DNA of 64,000 bases from Deinococcus sp. QL22 (GTDB taxonomy: Bacteria; Deinococcota; Deinococci; Deinococcales; Deinococcaceae), in the NCBI RefSeq assembly GCF_023370075.1, contig NZ_CP097155.1, positions 137,407 through 201,406 on the forward strand. Direction: 5' to 3'. Shown one piece after another: positions 1-6,871 of this stretch. Every line of letters begins with the position of its first letter. The stretch's first letter is position 1. The notes beneath the pieces are model-generated. The model ran no database searches. It saw only the letters and a program-made list of their open reading frames with translations, and had not been told where the DNA came from. A program made the position numbers and the translations under genes.

Positions 1-521
1 TTGAAGGTCGTGTTGGTAAACAGCAAAGGCGTGTTGGTGCTGAAGTCCAGGCTGCTGCTGGCTTTGTCAAAGACGGCGTGGAACTTCAGACGCACGACCG
101 CGCCGTCACCTTGAATCGTGGCGGTGTTCTCGGTGGCGGGACCGTACGCGAGCAGGGTGCTGCCGGTGGCGCCATCCTTGGCGGCGGTTTCGAAGGAGTA
201 GGTGCCAGCGGGGAGCAGCAGGGTCTGGTGGAAGGCATTGCTAACGTTCAGGGTCAGGGTTTTGGTGCCGGTGCCAGTGGGGTCAAAGGTGGTGCCGTTG
301 AAGGCCACGAGCTGGTTCTGGCTGTCACGCACGTTCACGTTGAAGAACAAGGGCCCTGCATTGCCGGTCAGGCCTTGGGCACGCAAACCACCGAGGGCAG
401 CGACGTCAACCTTGACCAGGGGGCCGGTGGCTCCGGGGGTACCGGGAGTGCTGGGAGCACCACAGCTGGCAAGCACCAGAGCAAGGGACATGAACGCGAA
501 GGCAGTGGGGGTTTTGCGCAT
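1..521 (-). CDS. secreted lipoprotein, partial (3' end beyond left edge)
   Basis: Reading the minus strand from an ATG at 521 gives an open frame that runs off the left edge (173 codons visible). It begins MRKTPTAF, then a hydrophobic stretch and a lipobox LASC at residues 17-20, so it is probably exported, lipid-modified at the Cys and anchored in a membrane. A Pro/Gly/Thr-rich linker follows, then a region rich in beta-type sequence (NVNVRDSQNQ, KTLTLNVSNA) resembling a small carbohydrate-binding or Ig-like fold, which I cannot assign further. An AGGAG Shine-Dalgarno lies about 6 nt before the ATG. The frame has no stop within the window, so the protein is truncated only by the edge. Confidence 0.75.
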   Translation of the reverse strand, partial: MRKTPTAFAFMSLALVLASCGAPSTPGTPGATGPLVKVDVAALGGLRAQGLTGNAGPLFFNVNVRDSQNQLVAFNGTTFDPTGTGTKTLTLNVSNAFHQTLLLPAGTYSFETAAKDGATGSTLLAYGPATENTATIQGDGAVVRLKFHAVFDKASSSLDFSTNTPLLFTNTTF

Positions 522-845
522 GAGAACTCCTGTTCAGCTCCTGAGAAGCTGAATGAACAGTGGCGAATGGTCAGAGGGGGAGTGCAGTGGTGCACCACTT
601 GCTCGGTGCCAGGTGCCCGGATACGGCGGCAGGCGTCGTTGCGTCACAACGGGACGAGGCTCATGAGGGTTTGGCTCACAAGCTTCATCTTCGCCTCATA
701 GCGTGCAATTGCGATTCTGACTCAAACCTTACAGGCCGGGTGGCGTGTTGGGGGAAGGGGGTAAACCCGAACGGTCTTCGCCCGACTGAGATGGACGGCA
801 GGGTTCAGTCACCTCAAGAACACCAGACGACTCCGGCGAATCCGT

Positions 846-886
846 CCCCGCCCCAGCTTCGGCTGGATGGCAGGGGCTTTTCCCTT
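846..886 (+). terminator. UUCG-capped terminator-like hairpin, copy 1
   Basis: CCCC (846-849) pairs with GGGG (873-876) around an inner CCAGC-TTCG-GCTGG hairpin; a T-run follows (878-881). It is the first of at least seven near-identical hairpins in the first 8.3 kb. Confidence 0.6.
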
Positions 887-898
887 TACCCTCCGCCG

Positions 899-1066
899 AT
901 GCACCCGCGCGCCCTCACACCTGTCGAAGTTGCTGACCTTCTCAATGCCAACCCCGTCAAGACCAAGGGCCCGCCTGTCACGTGGAAGCCCAGATCTGGA
1001 GCGGCGCGAGGCATTGGCCGGCTCCTTCATCTGCCCCCCCGACGTCCCCGTCAGACAGCAGTGAGC
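899..1066 (+). pseudogene. decayed copy of small protein family B (MHPRDLT family)
   Basis: The ATG at 899 starts MHPRALTPVEVADLL, matching the start of the intact paralogues at 2290, 4810 and 9759. After about 18 codons the similarity moves to another frame, where RLSRGSPDLERREALAG and PPDVPVRQ resemble the body of the 9759 copy (GLSREGPDLEVRSELAD, HPDVQAE). The gene is therefore frameshifted and has lost its C-terminal acidic part. It follows a UUCG hairpin and precedes an unrelated 104-residue frame, the same arrangement of family-B gene plus partner seen elsewhere. Function unknown. Confidence 0.6.
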
Positions 1067-1089
1067 CCCCTGCACTTAGGCTGCGGAAC

Positions 1090-1404
1090 ATGCCCTCCCA
1101 AACCCACCCCGTCCACCTGGAACAGCTCAAGCAAGATCTTGAAGAGCGCCTGCCTGCGAACTGTACCGTGTACGTGCAAGCCTGGCCAGCCAGGGAACCA
1201 GACGTTGTGACCGTCACTGTGAAGACGTATCAGGTCAACACGGCGACGCTGGCGGGGGTCGAGTTGCCTTTTGTAGCGCGGAGATGGAAGCAGAAAACAC
1301 AGCAACAAGTGACTGAGGACGTGGACGCGATCGTTCAGGCGGAACTGGTGAGGGGGTTGCCGCCCAAAGGTTTTGAAGGTTTCACACGCCGCACCCTCCA
1401 CTAA
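1090..1404 (+). CDS. hypothetical protein, 104 aa
   Basis: ATG at 1090, stop TAA at 1402-1404, followed within 10 nt by a UUCG-type terminator, which supports a real gene end. The protein is soluble, mixed alpha/beta in appearance: an N-terminal helix (HLEQLKQDLEERL), two probable beta strands (TVYVQAW, DVVTVTVKTY) and a C-terminal helix (TEDVDAIVQAELVRGL). No signal peptide or membrane segment. A weak TTAGG lies about 10 nt upstream of the ATG. I do not recognise the family. It sits directly after the decayed family-B copy and may be a third type of small accessory gene in this cluster. Confidence 0.5.
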   Translation: MPSQTHPVHLEQLKQDLEERLPANCTVYVQAWPAREPDVVTVTVKTYQVNTATLAGVELPFVARRWKQKTQQQVTEDVDAIVQAELVRGLPPKGFEGFTRRTLH

Positions 1405-1410
1405 TAGACG

Positions 1411-1445
1411 CCCCAGCTTCGGCTGTGGGTGGGGGATTTTTTGCT
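1411..1445 (+). terminator. UUCG-type terminator, copy 2
   Basis: CCCCAGCTTCGGCTG followed by a G-rich arm and a run of six T (1437-1442), placed just after the stop at 1404. The inner AGC-TTCG-GCT hairpin is shared with the other copies. Confidence 0.6.
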
Positions 1446-1560
1446 TTTTGTTACTGTTGCGGCATTTAAGCCTCTGAAGTCAGTCTCTATCTCTTACACT
1501 CAGAAGTATGAGATTCCTCACTCCCCTGAGCCCCACCCCGCTTCTGCTGGGCTCAGCTCC

Positions 1561-1791
1561 ATGGTGACTGTTTCGGCCTGGCAAGCATGGGTTGCCGGCT
1601 TGCCGAGTGACCCAGCCGAACTTGCACAGGTCAGGGCGGAGCTGCAAGTTGAGGTTCAGCAAGCGGAGCGTCGATTGGCTGGAGTCTTGGCCACAGGTGG
1701 CAACGGTCGGGCGCACCGAGAGACCCTGATTGAGCTGGCCAGACTGAACAGCAAACTGAGGCTGCTGGAAGCTCGTTTGGTGGCGGTTTAA
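1561..1791 (+). CDS. small helical protein, family A copy 1
   Basis: About 76 residues, from ATG 1561 (or GTG 1564, the position equivalent to the GTG start of the copy at 6054). Almost wholly helical: an N-terminal W..WVAGLP motif, a long amphipathic helix rich in Gln/Glu/Arg (QVRAELQVEVQQAERRLAGVL), a conserved ATGG.(G/S)RAHRETLIEL segment and a leucine-rich final helix (LNSKLRLLEARL). Three paralogues lie at 2000, 4505 and 6054; this one is closest to 6054. No signal peptide, membrane segment or catalytic motif. The upstream leader (about 1469-1560) is also conserved among the copies, implying shared transcription control. Function unknown; a coiled-coil oligomer or partner-binding protein is possible. 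Confidence 0.6.
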   Translation: MVTVSAWQAWVAGLPSDPAELAQVRAELQVEVQQAERRLAGVLATGGNGRAHRETLIELARLNSKLRLLEARLVAV

Positions 1792-1847
1792 GATCTCACG
1801 GGCAGTTGAGTCGCACCCTTTCACTCGGGCTGCTCACACCTCACGAC

Positions 1848-1880
1848 GCCCCGTCCCAGTTTCGGCTGGAAGGCGGGGCC
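1848..1880 (+). terminator. UUCG-type hairpin, copy 3 (leader of duplicated cassette)
   Basis: GCCCCG (1848-1853) pairs with CGGGGC (1874-1879) around an inner CCAGTTTCGGCTGG hairpin. No T-run follows (CTCTGATC), so it may be a remnant or a weaker terminator for the gene ending at 1791. Confidence 0.5.
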
Positions 1881-1999
1881 TCTGATCACCTCCCGTCTCT
1901 TCATGAGGTTCTGGGAGTCGAGTCAGCTTCCCTCTCTACCCTGAGAAGCATGAGCTGCCTCACGTCCTCGCCTCACTGGGGCCTGCCTGTAGGTGCACG

Positions 2000-2227
2000 A
2001 TGAAAACGGGAGAATGGGCAGCGTGGGTGAACCATCTGCCAGCAGAGCCGAGCGAACTCCAACAGCTCATGGCCCAACTGCAGCGCCAAGTGGGGCAAGC
2101 AGAAGACCGTTTGGCCAACGTCTTGATCATGGGGGGCAACAGTCAAGCCCACCGGTACACCCGAATTGAGATTGCGGAGCTCAACAGCAAACTCCTCTGG
2201 CTTCAGCGTCAGGTGGCCCATGCTTGA
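2000..2227 (+). CDS. small helical protein, family A copy 2
   Basis: 75 residues from ATG 2000, preceded by TAGGTG about 7 nt upstream. Starts MKTGEWAAWVNHLPAEPSEL, continues with a Gln-rich helix and the conserved segment IMGGNSQAHRYTRIEIAELNSKL, and ends in a Leu/Gln-rich helix. Differs at only a few residues from the copy at 4505 and more widely from 1561 and 6054, so there are two subfamilies. It precedes a family-B gene by 62 nt, and this A-B order is repeated at 4505/4810, which suggests the two products act together. No recognisable domain; likely soluble, cytoplasmic, and probably self-associating through its helices (inference). Confidence 0.65.
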   Translation: MKTGEWAAWVNHLPAEPSELQQLMAQLQRQVGQAEDRLANVLIMGGNSQAHRYTRIEIAELNSKLLWLQRQVAHA

Positions 2228-2289
2228 ATGCTGCGCTGCTCTCAGGCCGGGTCAGAATGAGCAGCGGATAGAGCGCTGAGTGGGGCTTG

Positions 2290-2553
2290 ATGCACCCGCG
2301 TGATCTCACCTCTGCCGAACTCGCTGACTTGCTGGACGATGCTTACCGCGCAGACCGGAGTTTAGGAACCGCTGGTCTTGATGCCAAGGTGCGGCTTGAG
2401 CTGGCCGATCATCTGGGCTGCCATCCTGAGAGACAAGCACAGGTCTGGGAGGCTTGGCAGAAGCTGCTGATCTTAGAAGGCGACGTGGAAGAAGGGGACG
2501 CTCTGTTCTGGCTGAACGTGGAGTTTGTGAAACCGTGCCCGGAACAGAGTTGA
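2290..2553 (+). CDS. small acidic protein, family B copy 1 (MHPRDLT family)
   Basis: 87 residues from ATG 2290 (a TTG at 2287 is in frame, but the ATG matches all paralogues). Starts MHPRDLTSAELADLLDDAY, then a helical region with LADHLGCHPE, then W..WQ and a strongly acidic tail ending EFVKPCPEQS. Conserved Cys residues occur in GCHP and PCP. Paralogues at 4810 and 9759 and a broken one at 899 share this layout. No signal peptide or membrane segment. The pairing with a basic/helical family-A gene immediately upstream recalls two-component small modules, but nothing in the sequence proves a toxin-antitoxin or other role. Confidence 0.65.
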   Translation: MHPRDLTSAELADLLDDAYRADRSLGTAGLDAKVRLELADHLGCHPERQAQVWEAWQKLLILEGDVEEGDALFWLNVEFVKPCPEQS

Positions 2554-2631
2554 AGCCCCGCTATAACAATGCCGCGACAGGGAGATTTTTGTTGTCAGGA
2601 TCTGGAAAGAAGTTCAGGTGCACGCTGGATC

Positions 2632-2703
2632 ATGCCAAAAGAAAGGCCAACCCCGCCGCCCCCAGTCCCTGAACCAGACACCAGTGCCGGTAAAGGCGGG
2701 TGA
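2632..2703 (+). CDS. possible tiny Pro-rich peptide, 23 aa
   Basis: ATG 2632 opens a 23-codon frame, MPKERPTPPPPVPEPDTS and on, ending 9 nt before the next small ORF. Peptides of this Pro-rich kind often sit next to tiny membrane proteins in phage-like cassettes. There is no clear Shine-Dalgarno and no second copy in the duplicated cassette, so this is tentative. Confidence 0.25.
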   Translation: MPKERPTPPPPVPEPDTSAGKGG

Positions 2704-2712
2704 GAGCGGGGC

Positions 2713-2823
2713 ATGAGCGGTGACGCCGCGCAATGGACGGTGTTGGGGCTGCTCGTCAGCGTCGTGGTGCTGTCGGTGACGCTGCTCTACCGGGCCGCGA
2801 GGATGGAACAGAAGAGACGATGA
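2713..2823 (+). CDS. single-span small membrane protein, 36 aa
   Basis: ATG 2713 to TGA 2823. The peptide begins MSGDAAQW, has one hydrophobic helix of about 18 residues (VLGLLVSVVVLSVTLLY) and a basic tail (RAARMEQKRR), giving an N-out/C-in single-pass topology by the positive-inside rule. GAGCGGGG upstream is a weak ribosome-binding site. The composition is too well organised for chance, but the gene is short and I do not recognise a family. It may be cotranscribed with the 23-aa frame ending at 2703. Confidence 0.4.
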   Translation: MSGDAAQWTVLGLLVSVVVLSVTLLYRAARMEQKRR

Positions 2824-2915
2824 TCCATCGTTCTGCCCGCGTCAGCGTCACCTTGTGCTGCAATGAACACCCGCCTAGTGAGGGAAGGGGCTGCGGCTGA
2901 TGGTGGGATGGCCCT

Positions 2916-3428
2916 TCAGCGCTCAGCTGGGGGACGGCGGCGCTCGAGAACCCAACCTGCAGGGGTCTGGGCCAGTTGCACCGCCGACCACACCGCGACT
3001 TCCTGCAGTTCCAACCGGCTGCGGCCTCCCGCCGGCGTGCGCTCGACCCCTGATACCACGGCGATGACGTTCAGCCGCTGAGAGGCCGCTAGCAAGAGCA
3101 CTTCCAGCTCGGCGATGCCCTCAGCCAACTGTTCAGTGACGAGGATGGCCTCTCCCGTGATCGTTGGGTCGAGGCCCCGCAGCGCCCAGTGTCCGTTGTG
3201 AGCGTCCGGCGTGGCGTGCAGGGTCGGCACGCCGCGGGCTTCGCTCAGCAGGGAGGCCAGGTGCGTGGCCCTGGGAAGCGCGATCACGGCGCCAAATTCA
3301 GGCAGCACGGCGCTGAAGCGGTCGGCGACCCGTGCCCAATCGCGGGCGTCCAGGGTAGCCAAGCGCGCCCCTAGCGTGGTCTCCGAAGGCAAGGCCGCCG
3401 CGATGACGTTCTGGAAGTGAAGGAGCAT
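2916..3428 (-). CDS. phosphoribosyltransferase-like protein, 170 aa
   Basis: Minus-strand ORF from ATG 3428. The segment around residues 95-130 (GEAILVTEQLAEGIAELE then NVIAVVSGVERT) has the pattern of the type I phosphoribosyltransferase core, a hydrophobic strand, the PRPP-loop region and a following strand. The usual acidic pair in the PRPP loop (DD or ED) appears only as TE, so binding may be weakened or the similarity may be only of fold. Residues before this form an alpha/beta region with a conserved-looking GVPTLHATP. No partner gene gives a pathway. No strong Shine-Dalgarno is visible, so the start could be leaderless. Alternative: an unrelated Rossmann-like protein. Confidence 0.5.
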   Translation of the reverse strand: MLLHFQNVIAAALPSETTLGARLATLDARDWARVADRFSAVLPEFGAVIALPRATHLASLLSEARGVPTLHATPDAHNGHWALRGLDPTITGEAILVTEQLAEGIAELEVLLLAASQRLNVIAVVSGVERTPAGGRSRLELQEVAVWSAVQLAQTPAGWVLERRRPPAER

Positions 3429-3716
3429 TTGCCGAGCATACGGGCTGGGAGACTCCCGGTGGACAGGTGAACCTTGACGTGCGTCGGGGCACTGCTAGGA
3501 CTGACGCTCAATCTGGAGCGCTCTGAATCTTATTCAGACTCCGTTGACTGTTCGGAAAATCTGCCCCTTATAAGGGTTGCACCTGTTCTAACGGCTGCAG
3601 TTCTTGCGTGCTGGACGTTATTTTGCTCGAGAACCAACGGAGTACCGATAAACCAGTGATGCTGGTGTTAGCTGTCCTCGCGCAGACAGGGCAGACGCTC
3701 ATAGGGAGAATAAATG
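3429..3716. other. gap without a clear gene
   Basis: AT content rises here. A loose promoter-like pair is present on the plus strand (TTGACT 3544-3549 and TATAAG 3569-3574, 19-nt spacer), but nothing longer than about 60 codons follows and none looks coding. Confidence 0.3.
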
Positions 3717-3736
3717 ACCCCATCCGAAAATGGGGT
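3717..3736 (-). terminator. terminator-like hairpin after the 3751 gene
   Basis: ACCCCAT (3717-3723) pairs perfectly with ATGGGGT (3730-3736) across a 6-nt loop. Read on the minus strand it follows the stop at 3751 and is followed by a T-rich stretch (CATTTATT). Confidence 0.55.
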
Positions 3737-3750
3737 AACTAAGAACAGAA

Positions 3751-3996
3751 CTAACCGGACGCAGCGGCCTCCAACTCAAAGGTCGCCACTTGGTAACCAT
3801 GTTTGGCAGGAGTGAACTGAAGATTCTTGAGAATAAGAACTTGGTGGTTGTAGACAATAGTATCTCCCTCACCCCAAGTTCCAAGCTGCATAGAGCGGTG
3901 TTGAGCGACAAACAGAGGATGATCGCTGCTTAAGATTTTCCACTCTTTGTAGCTGAGCGTGCTCTCTTCACCTTTTACTCTAACGATGACGGTCAT
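3751..3996 (-). CDS. hypothetical protein, 81 aa
   Basis: Minus-strand ORF from ATG 3996 to the stop at 3751-3753, with a perfect stem-loop 15 nt beyond the stop. The protein starts MTVIVRVKGEE and looks all-beta: alternating hydrophobic residues in VRVKGEESTLSY, QVLILKNLQFT and YQVATFELEAA. There is no signal peptide, membrane segment or catalytic motif. Base composition is lower in GC than the flanking DNA, which may mean acquisition by transfer. Not recognised. Confidence 0.5.
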   Translation of the reverse strand: MTVIVRVKGEESTLSYKEWKILSSDHPLFVAQHRSMQLGTWGEGDTIVYNHQVLILKNLQFTPAKHGYQVATFELEAAASG

Positions 3997-4353
3997 GCCG
4001 AAACCTATAGGTTGAGGGCAGTGAATGGTTAAGTTAGATATGAGTTGGCACGTTACTTGTGTGAGTTTCCCTAAAAGATTTAGTCAGTGAAGTCTGAGTA
4101 TGTGAATTAGGGCAGTTGAATTAAGTCGGCACCCGATGCCGTTGCCAGCGAGAACAAGAACCGGAACATGCCTCGGCAAGCGTGAGCTCTCCATTAGATT
4201 GGTGTAAAACTCTGCACTTACACAGAAAGAGGAGTCATTACTAACCCCACAAGTCCAAGACATACGTTTAGAGACCCTGGGCTTTGAAGAAGAGCCACCT
4301 CTATCCCGCCAACCAGCCAGCGACTTTGACTTTGGACAGTATCAAGAACGTTC
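3997..4353. other. gap, no gene recognised
   Basis: Comparatively AT-rich spacer between the 81-aa gene and the second copy of the mini-gene cassette. Frames are short and broken; I see no RNA or mobile-element signature. Confidence 0.3.
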
Positions 4354-4504
4354 CCCCGCCTCAGCTCTGGCTGAACAGCGGGGCCTCTAATCACCCAGCT
4401 TCTCTTCATGAGGTTCTGGGAGTCGAGTTAGCTTCCCTCTCTACCCTGAGAAGCATGAGATGCCTCACGTCCTCGCCTTACTGGGGCCTGCCTGTAGGTG
4501 CACG

Positions 4505-4732
4505 ATGAAAACGGGAGAATGGGCAGTGTGGGTGAACCATCTGCCAGCAGAGCCGAGCGAACTTCAACAGGTCGTGGCCCAACTGCAGCGCCAAGTGGGG
4601 CAAGCAGAAGACCGTTTGGCCAACGTCTTGATCATGGGGGGCAACAGTCAAGCCCACCGGTACACCCGAATTGAGATTGCGGAGCTCAACAGCAAACTTC
4701 TCTGGCTTCAGCGTCAGGTGCCTCGTGCTTGA
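4505..4732 (+). CDS. small helical protein, family A copy 3
   Basis: 75 residues from ATG 4505 with TAGGTG upstream, as in the copy at 2000. Differs from that copy at only a handful of positions (for example GEWAV.W, LQQVVAQL and a VPRA end), and the changes are mostly conservative. The same helical layout and the IMGGNSQAHRYT segment are kept. It precedes a family-B gene at 4810. Retention of both frames after duplication suggests selection, although the duplication may simply be recent. Function unknown. Confidence 0.65.
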   Translation: MKTGEWAVWVNHLPAEPSELQQVVAQLQRQVGQAEDRLANVLIMGGNSQAHRYTRIEIAELNSKLLWLQRQVPRA

Positions 4733-4809
4733 GTGCTCCGCTGTTCTGGGTCAGTGGAGGGGCAGACTGAGTCAGGGCGAGCAGCGGGAAGAGCGTGTCG
4801 TGGGGCTCA

Positions 4810-5073
4810 ATGCACCCGCGTGATCTCACCCCTGCCGAACTCGCTGACTTGCTTGACGATGCTTACCGCGAAGACCGGGGGTTGGGAACCGCCGGTCTTG
4901 AGGCCAAGGTGCGCCTTGAGCTGGCCGATCATCTGGGCTGCCATCCTGAGCTACAAGCACAGGTGTGGGAGGTTTGGCAGGAGATGCTGATCTTGGAAGG
5001 CGACGTGGAAGAAGGGGATGCTCTGTTCTGGCTGGACGTAGAGTTTGTGGAACCGTGCCCAGAACAGAGCTGA
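4810..5073 (+). CDS. small acidic protein, family B copy 2 (MHPRDLT family)
   Basis: 87 residues from ATG 4810, with GTGGGG 5-10 nt upstream. MHPRDLTPAELADLLDDAY is followed by LADHLGCHPE and an acidic tail ending EFVEPCPEQS. The upstream in-frame GTG at 4795 would add five residues, but the other family members all begin at MHPRDLT. Paired with the family-A gene at 4505, as in the first cassette. Very acidic (EGDVEEGDALFWLDVEF), so it could be a nucleic-acid mimic or a partner of a basic protein; this is speculation from composition only. Confidence 0.65.
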   Translation: MHPRDLTPAELADLLDDAYREDRGLGTAGLEAKVRLELADHLGCHPELQAQVWEVWQEMLILEGDVEEGDALFWLDVEFVEPCPEQS

Positions 5074-5298
5074 AGCCCCGCTATAACCATGCAGCAACAG
5101 GGAGATTTTTGTCCTCGCCTGAGTGGTTCCCGCTAGTACACAATTTCCCGGATTGCAAGCGCAAGCGCGTTCCCGCAAGGTTTCCCACACAGTCAAAAAA
5201 GGCCGCTTTAGACATAGCGCATCAGCCCAGTGGTATTTATTGACACAGTTGTCCTGGAGCCTTCGGGCGAGCAATTCATATCCACTGGAGGTAAACCC

Positions 5299-5535
5299 AT
5301 GAAATCTGAAACGAAGACTGTTCTATTGGCGCTCTCTCTGCTGCTGGCCCCTGGCGTGGCCCAGGCTCAGGACACCACCGATACCACCAACACCACCGCG
5401 ACGGCCAACCAGAACGATGACAACAACGACGGATTTGACTGGGGCTGGCTCGGTCTTCTGGGCCTGGCGGGTCTGGCGGGCTTGCGCCGTCAGCCGGAGC
5501 AGGAACGCGTCGTCACCTCCACCACCCCGCGTTAA
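5299..5535 (+). CDS. WGxxGxxG-CTERM surface-sorting protein, 78 aa
   Basis: ATG 5299 is preceded by GGAGG at a good distance. A signal peptide (MKSETKTVLLALSLLLAPG, cleavage near AQA) is followed by a short Thr/Asn/Asp-rich linker and a C-terminal sorting-type tail: WGWLGLLGLAGLAGL then an Arg pair and a polar end. This is the WGxxGxxG-CTERM signature, a C-terminal anchor resembling other CTERM signals in which a Gly-rich helix precedes basic residues. The mature protein between signal and anchor is only about 25 residues, so it is probably a minimal surface peptide. A strong terminator follows at once, so it is likely monocistronic. Confidence 0.8.
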   Translation: MKSETKTVLLALSLLLAPGVAQAQDTTDTTNTTATANQNDDNNDGFDWGWLGLLGLAGLAGLRRQPEQERVVTSTTPR

Positions 5536-5550
5536 CCCTCAGCCACAAGA

Positions 5551-5583
5551 AGTCCGACCCATTCCAGCGGTCGGGCTTTTTCT
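5551..5583 (+). terminator. intrinsic terminator of the CTERM gene
   Basis: CCGACC (5554-5559) pairs with GGTCGG (5569-5574), followed by a run of five T (5577-5581); 15 nt after the stop codon. Confidence 0.8.
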
Positions 5584-5634
5584 TGGCGTTGGCGTTCTGT
5601 GCCTTGGTGGTGCACAAAGCACGTGGCAAAGGAA

Positions 5635-5661
5635 AAAGGTGACCCGTGGGGGATCACCTTT
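5635..5661. terminator. bidirectional hairpin
   Basis: AAAGGTGA (5635-5642) pairs perfectly with TCACCTTT (5654-5661) over an 11-nt loop. Read on the minus strand the stem runs into a T-run, so it could end a minus-strand transcript. Confidence 0.4.
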
Positions 5662-5764
5662 GGTCTCTCCAGGAGCGCGCGGTATAGAGCCCATATCGAG
5701 GGGATGCATCGGGCTTCGGCGTTCTCGCTCCCAACAAAAAACCCGCCCTGTTCAGAGTGGGGCG

Positions 5765-5926
5765 CCTTGACGTTTGGGGAGACCTGCTCCCGCCGAAGCG
5801 TGCGCGGAGTGTCACCGAGAGCAGGAGAGACGATGGAAAACCTACTCTGATACACTCTTCTCCCTGTCTTCCCCACTCTACTTCGGCAAAACGCCCCCGC
5901 TCCAGCTTCGGCTGGTAGGCAGGGGC
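5765..5926 (+). ncRNA. putative structured RNA element, copy A
   Basis: A 20-nt core CCGAAGCGTGCGCGGAGTGT (5793-5812) is identical to 8177-8196. It is enclosed by a perfect 7-bp stem CCTGCTC (5783-5789) with GAGCAGG (5819-5825). In copy B the same stem has changed in a pairing-preserving way. Similarity extends on both sides (GGCGCCTTGACGTTTGGGGAGA before; CCTACTCTGA-like after), and both copies end in the UUCG terminator hairpin (here 5893-5926). No ORF is conserved. This fits a small noncoding RNA with its own terminator, or a short interspersed repeat of the kind known in Deinococcus; I recognise no known RNA family. Confidence 0.45.
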
Positions 5927-6053
5927 ATTTCTTTATTCAGCTTCTCTTGAGGAAGTTCGCTCTCTAGCATCAGCTTCCCTCTCTCATACTTTTCAATATA
6001 AGATTCTTCACTCCTCTGAGTGCCGCTCCGTTCTTGCTGGGATCAGGTACACG

Positions 6054-6335
6054 GTGACCGCTGCGGCCTGGCAAATGTGGGTCGCCGGCTTGCCTGCTGA
6101 TCCAGTCGAACTTGCACAGGTCAGGGCGGGGGTGCAAGTTGAGGTCGAGCAAGCGGAGCGCCGGTTGGCTGGAGTCTTGGCCACAGGTGGCGACAGCCGG
6201 GCCCACCGAGAGACCCTGATTGAGCTGGCCAAACTGAACAGCAAACTGAGGCTGCTGGAGGCTCGCTTGGAGGCAGGTGGCGCACGTGGTCGGGCTCAAA
6301 CCGGACTCAGCTTACCGATCACGTCTCGCTCTTAA
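6054..6335 (+). CDS. small helical protein, family A copy 4
   Basis: 93 residues from GTG 6054 with AGGT about 6 nt upstream. MTAAAWQMWVAGLPADPVEL, then a long Glu/Arg/Gln-rich helix, ATGGDSRAHRETLIELAKL and a Leu-rich helix, closely matching the copy at 1561. It carries an extra C-terminal tail (about 17 residues) and has no family-B gene after it; an efficient terminator follows at 6340. The upstream leader with CAATATAAGATTCTTCACTC is homologous to the leaders of the other three copies. Function unknown; the solitary context shows that family A can exist without B. Confidence 0.6.
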   Translation: MTAAAWQMWVAGLPADPVELAQVRAGVQVEVEQAERRLAGVLATGGDSRAHRETLIELAKLNSKLRLLEARLEAGGARGRAQTGLSLPITSRS

Positions 6336-6339
6336 AAAC

Positions 6340-6380
6340 GCCCCCGCCCCAGCTTCGGCTGGCAAGCGGGGGCACTTTTT
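6340..6380 (+). terminator. UUCG-type terminator, best-preserved copy
   Basis: GCCCCCGC (6340-6347) pairs with GCGGGGGC (6366-6373) around CCAGC-TTCG-GCTGG, followed by TTTTT (6376-6380). Starts 4 nt after the stop of the 6054 gene. Confidence 0.8.
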
Positions 6381-6495
6381 CGTGTGGGTCAGGAACAACT
6401 TGTCCTCAGGAGAATGCCAACCAACCCTTCAGCACTCCCACGTCTCCCCGGAAGCTCCTTCGAAGCGTTGTTCCACCACGCTGGCACAGCACCCG

Positions 6496-6672
6496 TCAGC
6501 CTTCTCCACGGATGCCCTCATGCTCAGGGGGCACCTCTTCAATCACCACCATCGTGGTCTCCGGATCTTCCCCCAAGACATCTACGAGCATCTGCGTGCT
6601 GCGGGTCACCAGCTCGGCCTTCTGTTCAGGGGTCACGTGTTCATCGGGAATGCGGATGTAGATGTACGGCAT
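6496..6672 (-). CDS. 4-oxalocrotonate tautomerase family protein, 58 aa
   Basis: Minus-strand ORF from ATG 6672 to TGA at 6496-6498. The sequence opens MPYIYIRIPDEHVTPEQKAE, continues with LVTRSTQMLVDVLG, then PETTMVVIEEVP and a short tail. This is the classic 4-OT layout: Pro at position 2, exposed as the catalytic N-terminal base after Met removal, a beta-alpha-beta fold, and the usual 58-62 residues. Family members act as hexamers or trimers on 2-oxo acids or halogenated dienes; the substrate here is unknown. It precedes a nitronate monooxygenase gene in the minus direction with about 200 nt between, so the two might share a detoxification role (inference). Confidence 0.85.
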   Translation of the reverse strand: MPYIYIRIPDEHVTPEQKAELVTRSTQMLVDVLGEDPETTMVVIEEVPPEHEGIRGEG

Positions 6673-6871
6673 ACAGACTCCTTACGTTGGAAGGTGGCCG
6701 CCCATGAACGAAGATCTGAAGTTCAGCGGAGCCTCAGTTTGACGGGTCTGGCTCAACCGGGCAAGAGCGGCTTGACCCTTAGCGATCTTCAAGCACAATG
6801 ATTTCCAGTTTGTGCCACCGAACGAGAGGCTCATTGGTCGACCTTCGGTGCAGGGACGACCCATTCCCGGC

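Larger units (their letters stand above)
1848..2596 (+). repeat. duplicated A-B mini-gene cassette, copy 1
   Basis: This block matches 4354-5116 nearly base for base: a UUCG hairpin, a ~120-nt leader, gene A, a short divergent spacer, gene B and about 40 nt after the gene-B stop (GAAGCCCCGCTATAAC then a GGGAGATTTTTGT box). The most divergent part is the A-B intergenic spacer (62 versus 77 nt). This indicates a segmental duplication of a two-gene unit. Confidence 0.75.
4354..5116 (+). repeat. duplicated A-B mini-gene cassette, copy 2
   Basis: Second copy of 1848-2596. It includes a hairpin (CCCCGC 4354-4359 with GCGGGG 4378-4383; loop core TCTG instead of TTCG), the conserved leader with CCCTGAGAAGCATGAGA, gene A, gene B and the shared post-stop box. 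Both genes remain open in both copies. Confidence 0.75.

Noticed and set aside
2290..5073. Family A and B as a toxin-antitoxin pair.
   Set aside because: Small size and pairing suggest it, but no toxin fold, promoter autoregulation site or known family is visible; family A and family B each also occur alone.
5765..5926. 6S, SRP, tmRNA or RNase P RNA.
   Set aside because: None of their diagnostic motifs is present, and a second copy lies 2.4 kb away.
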